Of a stretch of DNA of 64,000 bases, positions 56,101 to 64,000 are shown piece by piece. The DNA lies in NCBI GenBank assembly GCA_025266875.1, contig JALLLT010000027.1:1-64000 (forward strand), read 5' to 3'. This stretch comes from Fennellomyces sp. T-0311 (lineage: Eukaryota; Mucoromycota; Mucoromycetes; Mucorales; Lichtheimiaceae). Numbering within the stretch: the stretch's first letter is position 1; each line of letters opens with the position of its first letter. Both the position numbers and the translations under genes were made by a program. A model generated the notes under the pieces. The model ran no database searches, had not been told where the DNA came from, and worked only from the letters and a program-made list of their open reading frames with translations.

Positions 56101-59100
56101 TCCAAGTTTGGGCAACGTGTTGACGATCTGAGGCAAAAAGTGTTCGCGATAGTCGTAAAACAAGTCTGGTTGACGAACAAGTAGCTGGTACACGTTCACC
56201 ATTTGCGAAATACTGTGAGTGTCTTCCACAACCACCTTGCGCGTCAATCGAACCCATGTTGGTACACGTTCGCCATTGTTCAACGGTACACGCTTGGGCA
56301 AGACAGGTGCGAGGATATCTAGACCTTGCTTGACTAGACCACGGGCTTCGGACAGATGGGCGCGCAACAACGCCTGATAGATCTGAATGGCGATCTTGCT
56401 TGGTGTTTCGTAAGCGGCGATGAACCGAGCAATCAGGACGTAGGCCGATTGTTTGCTCGTGGCATCTTCGAGTCGCAAGTAGTTCCAGCCAAACTTGATG
56501 ACTTCCTTGCGCAGATCAGCCAAGAGCTGCGGGGCATATTGCACTATCATGGCAGTCAACTGAAGCAGTTCAATTCTCAGCGAGTCCTTGGCATATCGAT
56601 TGTCATCGAGTGCTTCTTTGGTGAGCTGCCCCCATAGCTTGAAATCAAGCTGTTCCATCATCTTTGCGTCAAAGATCTCGGCATAGCCACCGTTGGGACT
56701 GACAAACGAAACCAGTAGGGCAGGGTTAATGACATGCCGCAGTGCCATCATTTTGAGCGCACTCGTGTACGAAGAGTCCGAGAACATTTGCAGGAACTTT
56801 TCCATCATATTGCGCTTGCGAGCCGGTGAAAAATTTATGGCCACATCTTCCAAGAAGAATGCCCGCAGGAACGAAAGATCCATGACGGTTTCGTGGGCAA
56901 ACAGAGCAACAAGGTCAAACACCACTTCAATGTCGTCTTGTGAAGAGCGCAGGTAGGCAATAAAGATCTGTGCCAGGTAGAAGGACTCACGTGTAGTTTG
57001 GATACCTTGCTGATCCTCCCTCTTCATATCTTCGAATCGCGATGGTTGTCTCCACAGCGTCAACAGACAGCTGAGTACTTCGCGCTGGTTGGCCAACCAC
57101 TCAGGCTCATACTTGATCATCTGGCGAACAATCAGCACACCTTGATAATGCATGGCCGCATTGTCAGCGACGTTGAATGTCTTGTTGATCAGTTCTTGCG
57201 GCGACTTTGCAACTTCATCACGGAGCGGGGTGGCGTTTTCGATGCCTAGAATATCCACCAACAGCCTGTTATGCGGCTCCGAATCCAGTCGTTCGTAAAA
57301 GTACGCGATGGTCTCGGTGGGGTATCTGTTCAAATACTTGATCAAGTTGGGACGGAACGGGCTGGAGACTGTGCGCCGAAGATCCTTCTCCATATCAATG
57401 ACGACGGTGACGAGATCGTTCAAAAAGATATGTGCGGCGGCAGGCAATAGATGGAAAATATTGAGAATGGCAACAATTATCTTAACCTCGTGATTCTCGT
57501 TCAAGGACTTGCCCGCAGCCTCTTGCAACACCTTGGGCTCAGCCCACTGCTTCAAGTGATCCAGAAGCTTTTTGCCAATCTCGACCTTGAAGTAATTGGT
57601 GAGCAGTTCCAAAAGTCGAGCCAATCCCTCGAGACCAGCAACGCTCAATGTCTTGTGATTCGACAAGGTGGTCAGGATGGGCCGAAGACCTTGCTGCAAG
57701 AGCTCTTTAGGCAGCTTGTGCTGCTGTGCAAGTACTTGTTTCAGACCACGATGAGCGGCTTCGACTACCTCGGGTGATTTGGAATACAGTGATTTGAAAA
57801 AGACCTGGATGATGCGAGCACGCGTGTGTGTTTGCCGTTGGCTCGAGAAGTCGGAGCATGCCATGGCAGCTGACAAGAGTTTGATGCATACGATGCGCAA
57901 ATTCATCAATGAGGTGGCATTCTTGTACTGCGAACTACGGCTTACGAGGGCTTGATCTTCGGCATCGGCAAGTGCCAATGCTTCGTGTAACAATCGGATC
58001 AGCTCCTCGTTGAATTCCAAGAAAGGCGGCCGCAGGGTCAAGCAGTAGGTGATGGCATCGATGTGACCAATTTGCATCGCGAAGGGAAGAGCACGCAATG
58101 GCTTCGCAAAGATGGGCGCGACCAGACGTTCTCTGACGGGTGCCAGTAACTCAGTCACCTCGTTACCAGTGAGATCCGCCAGCAGCTGGAACGACGATTG
58201 GATGGTTTCTCGAACAGCGCTGTTGGAGTTTGACAGTTCGCTGAGAAGCAACGAAATTAAATGATGGAATTTTTGTTGGGCTTCCTGCGATTCCTCTTCG
58301 TCTGGTCGATTGCACACCTTGAGCACATGCGACAACGTTTGTGTTGCTTCGGCAGTGTTGATATTGGCCATTTCGGGCGATGCGTCCTTCAGCACAAAGA
58401 GCAGCGATCGAATAAAGTCCAGTTCGTGCTCGCGCATCCATTTGGTGCCCATATCGAGCTGAGCACTCATGATCGAGATGCCAAGGCAGCCACCACGTTT
58501 CTTGTACCATTCTTGTTTGTAGCAGCAAGAGCAGAACTGCGATGCGAATACGCGGAAGATCGGGAGACGCGATACGGATTCCTTGCCACCAAGAATAGTG
58601 ACGGCAGTATCGAAGCAGAGTTGGAGAACCTTTTGAGCACGTTCTCGCAACTTGTCATCCTCGGATGAGATGACTTCCACTACAGCATCGACGAGAATGG
58701 TAGTGTTGAGGTTTTGTACCGCCAAACGCTCCTCCATCATATCAGACAGAGGTTTCTTGCCACCTTCGCGCGCATCCATGGCCTCGCCGATATGCAATAG
58801 AGTAAAATGACGACAAATACTTTGGAAGAACTCCCAAGCCTCGTCAGCCAGTGTTGGAATGGTCGATGCCTTCATAATGGATACAAAGATGGTGCGCAGA
58901 GCATCTTCCTGCGCAAGTCGCTTGGAGAGGTACTTGGTGTAACCGTTTCCGGATAGGCGCTTGGGTTTCATGCCGTTTTCAGCAAGAGCGTTGCCGACCA
59001 CGGTGCTCTCTCCTTCCGCTGATTTTTCCTGCTCCTCGTTGGCGTCCTCGGCCTCATCATCATCCGTGCTATCAAGCAACTGTTCCTTGACACGGCGATA

Positions 59101-62100
59101 CAGGGCTCGTGGCAACTCTCCAGGGCCCTCATCAAGTTCCAACATGAGAACCAAATTGGCCTTCAAGAAGTCGTAGGCATACTTCTTGTAGAACGGGCTT
59201 ACATCGGATCGCTCCAACGTCCTGGCAGCAACTTGCATCGACTTGTCCAATGGCAAGGTGTACGGCGTTGTGCTGGGATCAAACGTCACTTCGACGGAAA
59301 CGCCACTTTCGATGCGAGGATTGTATTCGAGTTTGGGCGGGCTCTTCAGCATGCGTCGATTGCGACCGCCCAGTTTGCCAAGGATACGCATGGCGGCATG
59401 ACTGTGTTGCTGATTGTACGGCAAAGGTTTCAAATGACTCCACAAGGCATCCATCAGTTCCTTCATGACGGGCGCCATGATGTGATCCAGGAATTCGGGA
59501 TTAAGATTATCGTTGCACAATTCCATTGTACGCAAACCTTGTGATACCAGCTCTTGATCGGCTTGAAGAGCGATCACCAGCGGACGCATCAAATATGGCA
59601 GGTAGGGCAACAACGTGCTCAGTCGCACAGGAACTGCCAGGCACAACTCAACAAACAGATTGCGCATCTCGGGCTTGTGCGCCAATGTCAACAGTGAATT
59701 GAGGTTCTCCAAAAGTATCTGGAGCAGCGGAGACACTTCTTTGTAGAGCAATTCGAACCGTCCACCACCAATGCTCTTGAACAGTGCGCGCAGGAGCAAA
59801 AAGTAATTGGCCGGCTCCTTGGCTTTGGCGGACAGTTTGAAGCATGACATGACGAGGTTGGCAAGGTACGGTTGCAGGATGGACTCGTTGGCGTCAGGGA
59901 ATAGGTTGACGGCCATAAACGCAAGTCTGAAAAGATGTAACATGACGGCGGAATAGTGCATGTCGCCATCGCCGAGCCGTTCAATTCGATCGATCAAAAA
60001 GCGGAAAACAATGCCAGCAAAGCCTTGAGATGGCATTTCCGTCACCAAAAACGATTGTGCAATATGAATCAGCATTGGATTGACGAGCATACGGTCGAAA
60101 AAGAACTCCATTTGCGATGCAAAAATCTCTTGAAAGACAGCGGGGTCGATCAAAGTAAAGACGATCGAGAACATGTCAATGATCTCCTTTTCAGCCGATG
60201 CCTGACTACCCAGTTTCAATGACAGTTCGTTGGATCCAATGGATGATTCGCTCTTTTCGGATCCATCGATCTTGTTGTAGTTGGGTGGAGAGCAGTCGGG
60301 ACCGTAGTTATCCACGTTGTAGTATTCGAAGCACATGAGCCCTTCGCGGAACAGCCGCAAAAAGATCTCAACGTCGTCCTGCGAGAAACGTCGAGCGAAT
60401 TGTCCGTACGTCTGTGGATTGGATTCAAAGCCTGCGGGCGGCTGCGGGTTGCAATGTCGCAAACCGATGAACAACGGTTTCAGACCAAGCGCAAGATTTC
60501 TGAACAAAAATCGGCCGTCTAAAGGCAGAATTGAGTTCAAGGAGTGTCCGTCATGTACAAAAATAGAAAGCATACCTTTAATGCCATCGTGTGATGAATC
60601 CGGAATGAAGGTTGCGGTATGAATGGAGCGAGTCTTGTCAAAGTCAAAGTCCTCAAGTTCGTTGCCGGCATCCATCCCTGACTCCGAGGCAGCATCCGCG
60701 CGCTTCTTCTTTTTGTAATGCCGTAAGCAGGACTTGAATTGGATATTCAACGCAGCAAATTTGCTGGCAAAGGCATCCAATATCCGCATCAGCAACTCAC
60801 GTCCTTCTTCTTTGCTGGGAATCTTGATGATGCAGTCGATCAGGTTGAGAAGAAGCTTGCCACACATGGTTTGGATACTGGGTGCGAGCGTGGCGTCGTG
60901 GAGGTTGCGCGAATAAATGCATACAGTTCGTAAGAGCTGTTGAGGAGTGAGGTCTGAGCGGATGTGGTGGACCAAGTCTGCAAGCATGCTATATGCCAGC
61001 GGTCTATTCGAGCGGATTAGACGACCGTCCGTCCTGCACACAAAGCCGATACGAACCTCAATGTGTCGTGTGATGTTACTCCAGTTCCAATCAAGACTTT
61101 CTCGTTCAGGAGCAGGTCGATTTTGGAAACGAAGGATTGGCGGAAGTCGGTGGATAAGATGTGTCGAGTTGCTACGAGCAATTCCTATCAATCTAGTATC
61201 AGCGAAACAAGTTTAGTGCTGTGCGCAACGTTTACTTTTCGTGTGGCGGATGATTCAGGGGGGCACTCTCGTAGTAAGCGTAGGACAAATTCTGGTATTT
61301 GGTTTTGGTAGGGCCTGAGCACCGTGTTGTAGCTTCGTAAAATGTACGCCAAGAACGACATGGTCTAAAGCAATCAGGTGAGCTAGAGTTGATATATTGG
61401 TCAACCGTGTTTACCTTGACTTGGGCGACAAGAAAGTCATTGTACACAGAGCGATTTCGGATTTCTGGACTGACGCCCACAAATACTTCACCGCGCGCCC
61501 GTGCTTGAGCAGAGGCTTCTTGTTGCGGCCGCGCCTCCAATTTCAGAGTCTAATTTATCAGTCGGTTAGAGAGCGCAGACGTACGCACTGTAAACGTCAT
61601 ACCTGGAAAATGAGGGGCACGAACTTCATGATATTTTCACCGGCGTACCGACGATGTGATTGGAACAGCAAGACCACAATGATCGGGCACTCGGTGAGCA
61701 CCTTGAAGCTGAAAAGACCCTTGGGTAGCACTTTCGAAGGCGTCTCGGGCGTGTCTGCGGCAGGGGACATGGGCCGTGGCGATGCTGCTAAAAGAGGATG
61801 TGATCCAGGCTAAAAACAACCCATATGAGATGTCGCAGTAACACACAAGCAACGGTGGCACGCTCTTACTGTTACTGCCCCGGCGGGCGTGGTTGGGGCA
61901 TCGAATGCATCCTTGACTGTCTGCTCCATGTTTTGGTATATTTCCTGAACAATATCCAAGAAAGGCTGGACCTGATCCTCAAGGACATGGCGGAATGATC
62001 TGTGAAGGTCGATGATGATTTTAACGCATACAACCGCATTTTCTTCGTTCTCAACTCGTAAAAGGTGCATCAACGTTTTGCACAGTTCGGCGGCGTGTTC

Positions 62101-62498
62101 TTTGAGCGGTTCTGTTTGCGGTAGTCGATAGATGATCTCCAGTATAATGTTTCGTAGTTTCTGCCATATCAGTAAGTATAACTCTCTGGTAGCTCAATCC
62201 ATTTGCTCCTACTTGTTCAGGTGCGTTGCTGATGAAAACTGGCGACCCGTTTTGGAGTATCTCGATGAACACCGGTATTAACGTTTGCAAAAACCGCGGA
62301 TATTCCAACGTTTGGAATATTTCGACCTGATCTCGTAGTTCATTGGCGATCGTGACCTTGAGACTAACGGCTAGACACCCCGGTGTTAATGTTCAACACT
62401 CCTTTGGTCGAATTGCATCCCGATCGTTGTCAGTTTTTTTTTGTACCTAGCTTTGGGTCGCCCAAGCGGTGCGCGTATACTTCCAAATTGGTGGTCAT
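50157..62498 (-). CDS. TRA1: TRA1/TRRAP, SAGA and NuA4 scaffold pseudokinase, 3874 aa
   Basis: Fourteen exons: 62498-62447, 62370-62213, 62160-61870, 61809-61603, 61549-61415, 61364-61236, 61184-61057, 61003-60576, 60518-52570, 52519-51815, 51758-51450, 51390-50869, 50818-50641, 50590-50157. They sum to 11,625 nt and close in frame; one exon is 7.9 kb. It is mostly HEAT and TPR repeats plus FAT, then a PI3K-like domain and FATC ending [15 protein letters not shown]. The kinase catalytic motifs are lost: [11 protein letters not shown] stands where GDRH...N is expected, and IEFVPS replaces DFG, as in all TRA1/TRRAP. It recruits histone acetyltransferase complexes to activators. An open frame over 61004-61191 looks like the start of the large exon but is out of frame; the true path uses GAATTGCTCG at 61184. 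A Ser/Thr/Glu-rich insert precedes the kinase-like domain (about 51950-52450). Confidence 0.97.
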
Positions 62499-63362
62499 AG
62501 TAGAAGCTTGCCGTTGGTCCTACGGTATCGCTCACGAGTATCAGTGGTTTTGCTAATGAGGTATACAGAAAGGGAAGCTACTGACGTCGCTTATGGCTCG
62601 AGTTGGCAATGTCGGAGCGGCGACTTGAAGAAAACGAAGTTGGCAAGCGAAAGCGGGGCAAAGCTCAAAATCGCGCTGGTATAAGGGAAAATTGTAGTCA
62701 CGTGACAGGACGGTTTCGCGGGACTCGTTTTCCTAATTTAGAGATGTACGGCGCTCTTGCTTCCGCTAAATAAGCATGGGCCTAACCTTGTCTATGCTTT
62801 CTATCACAATTGGTTTTTATTCATACAGAATATGTTGGTAAGTCCATAAAAAAACGCATAGAAACGCTTAGGATACACTATGATCGATATATAATCCAGA
62901 TATAGCTCTGGAGTACTTAACCTGCACGAAAAGCAGCAGTTTATAAAAATGAGTTGAATAATAACGGATAATAAAGTGAGTTAGAGAATGAAGAGAGTGA
63001 GAAAAAATAAGAAAATGGCCTACTATTTGCATACAACAAATAATTGATGTAAAACTGGGTTGTTCGCATTGAATCGCGGCTATTTATACTTTTTCCAAAG
63101 CTACACCGACGCAAAGAAGTTGAATAAACGATAGAAAAATACAAGATGGAAGGTGACGGTTGCACAGAATTACTTAATATGAAACAGCATTTCATTAGAT
63201 TCTTTATTTTCAGAGCTCTACTGTTTTGCACCGCTCTTATTGAACATCCAAAACTCATGTTCAGCTTTGAAACCATCTAATAAAAGTATTTTGACAGCTT
63301 TAAAATGCGTCAGATATATCCTGTAATAAAATTGTCCCGAAGCAAGTACGTTTTCGGATATA
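62499..63362. other. TRA1 upstream region, no gene seen
   Basis: AT-rich DNA. One 111-codon minus-strand frame (63276-62941) is rich in Ser, Phe and Tyr, as expected of a chance frame in AT-rich sequence. The TRA1 promoter should lie just above 62498. Confidence 0.6.
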
Positions 63363-63454
63363 CAAAGGAACCCCGTTTTTGCACACAAAGGTTTTCAGAA
63401 AATGTAGTGCAAAACTGAAAGTGAATTGAGAGAAATACTGAGCCGGTTTCACTG
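63363..63454. mobile_element. Degenerate MITE related to 30920-31003
   Basis: The left end AAAGGAACCCCGTTTTTGCAC and right end GAGCCGGTTTCACTG are diverged forms of the same terminal repeat. They are flanked by TA at 63361-63362 and 63455-63456. It is the only transposon-like unit in the right half of the window. Confidence 0.65.
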
Positions 63455-63812
63455 TACCTGTCAATATTTCATCTGGTTGCTAATCCAAACTGATGAAGTT
63501 GATGTATTAACATGAATGGTCGAAACCATTAAACTATCAGCCTATTTCAATTTCTTTTCAATATTCCCTGAGTTATCGTTTCGATTTTCTATCAATGGCG
63601 AAGCTTTCGACACGTATTATGTTGGATATATTTAATGTGGTATTTCGAAGAATGAGCTGCTCTAAATACGGAAGACGTCATGCGACTTACTCAAGGTGAG
63701 ATCCGAGCATAGAGACATGATTATATTTACCTCCGTGGTAGAACTGTCACGAGAAGTAATCTGTAATATTGCCATATTAAGTCCCTAGTCTTGTTATATC
63801 ACAGCTGAATAG

Positions 63813-63968
63813 TATCCTTACGACCATATTGAGGTGATTCAGCGCGATTATCGATTGAGTAAATGGATCGTTGCCACTCGATGCAGCAATGGTGAAATGT
63901 CAAACCATCACGTCGATCGCGTCGCCAACAACATCAAGATCACCTTTGATACGTACTTTGTGGAGTGA
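63813..63968 (+). CDS. Candidate terminal exon of an unknown gene
   Basis: After an AATAG acceptor at 63808-63812, an open frame of 51 codons reads YPYDHIEVIQRDYRLSKWIV, includes SNHHVDRVANNIKITFDTYF, and ends at TGA 63966-63968. The composition looks coding and unlike the AT-rich spacer around it. Upstream exons were not found with confidence, and no family was recognised. It could also be a decayed gene or transposon fragment. Confidence 0.35.
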   Translation, partial: YPYDHIEVIQRDYRLSKWIVATRCSNGEMSNHHVDRVANNIKITFDTYFVE

Positions 63969-64000
63969 TCGAAAAGACCGACGCAGTCGGGATAACTTTT

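Noticed and set aside
61004..61191. N-terminus of TRA1 as suggested by the continuous open frame
   Set aside because: The frame begins at TTG and encodes unrelated sequence. The other frame matches TRA1 and splices cleanly at 61057 and 61003.
62941..63276. 111-codon open frame upstream of TRA1
   Set aside because: Ser/Phe/Tyr-rich composition typical of chance frames in AT-rich DNA. No domain and no splice support.
1..64000. tRNA or rRNA genes
   Set aside because: No cloverleaf with B-box pattern and no rRNA segment was recognised by eye. A covariance-model scan would be decisive.

Overview
The window is nuclear DNA of a filamentous fungus, most likely an early-diverging one (Mucoromycota, probably Mucorales; this is inference). 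Support: dense spliceosomal introns of about 50-80 nt, fungal gene content (TRA1, a cellular RNA-dependent RNA polymerase, PIF1, CAF1, GATA factor, peroxisomal malate dehydrogenase), and a transposon mix of KDZ, MULE, chromodomain Ty3, LINE and TA-flanked MITE elements. No bacterial, CRISPR, rRNA or tRNA feature was found.

Layout. Bases 1 to about 31,850 are a transposon island. A decayed KDZ-type transposase lies at 104-1541. A decayed HMG-box-like gene (2006-6571) is split by an intact-looking MULE at 2659-5996, with 70-bp terminal repeats and a 9-bp target duplication. A TA-flanked DDE element (6905-15122) sits beside a decayed gag-like gene (15123-16014) and itself carries a chromodomain Ty3 element (7248-12830) with identical LTRs and a 5-bp duplication. 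Next come an ORF1-only LINE inserted into a pogo/Tigger-like relic, a second decayed LINE, several LINE 3' tails, and MITEs. Only two host genes occur here: a HIT-domain hydrolase (21719-22510) and a LEA2-type membrane protein (23014-23937). Both were rebuilt from exons too short to show as long open frames.

Bases 31,966 to 62,498 are a compact gene island with almost no transposon DNA. In order: PIF1 helicase (-), RNA-dependent RNA polymerase (-), a 2.4-kb gene-poor gap, GATA factor (+), CAF1/POP2 deadenylase (+), peroxisomal malate dehydrogenase ending in SKL (-), LtrA-family membrane protein (-, 14 exons), a pyridoxamine-phosphate-oxidase-like flavoprotein (+), and the 3874-residue TRA1 pseudokinase (-, 14 exons). 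Every spliced model given closes in frame, which independently checks the chosen splice sites. The right edge holds one degenerate MITE and a candidate terminal exon of an unknown gene.

The genes do not form a pathway. RdRP and PIF1 are adjacent on one strand only 79 bp apart, next to a region full of repeats of the kind RNA silencing acts on. The most unusual observation is a 2-nt exon that the malate dehydrogenase model needs to restore both the reading frame and the conserved family motif. Several other genes here also carry very small exons (16-36 nt). All models were made by eye from sequence, without alignment searches.
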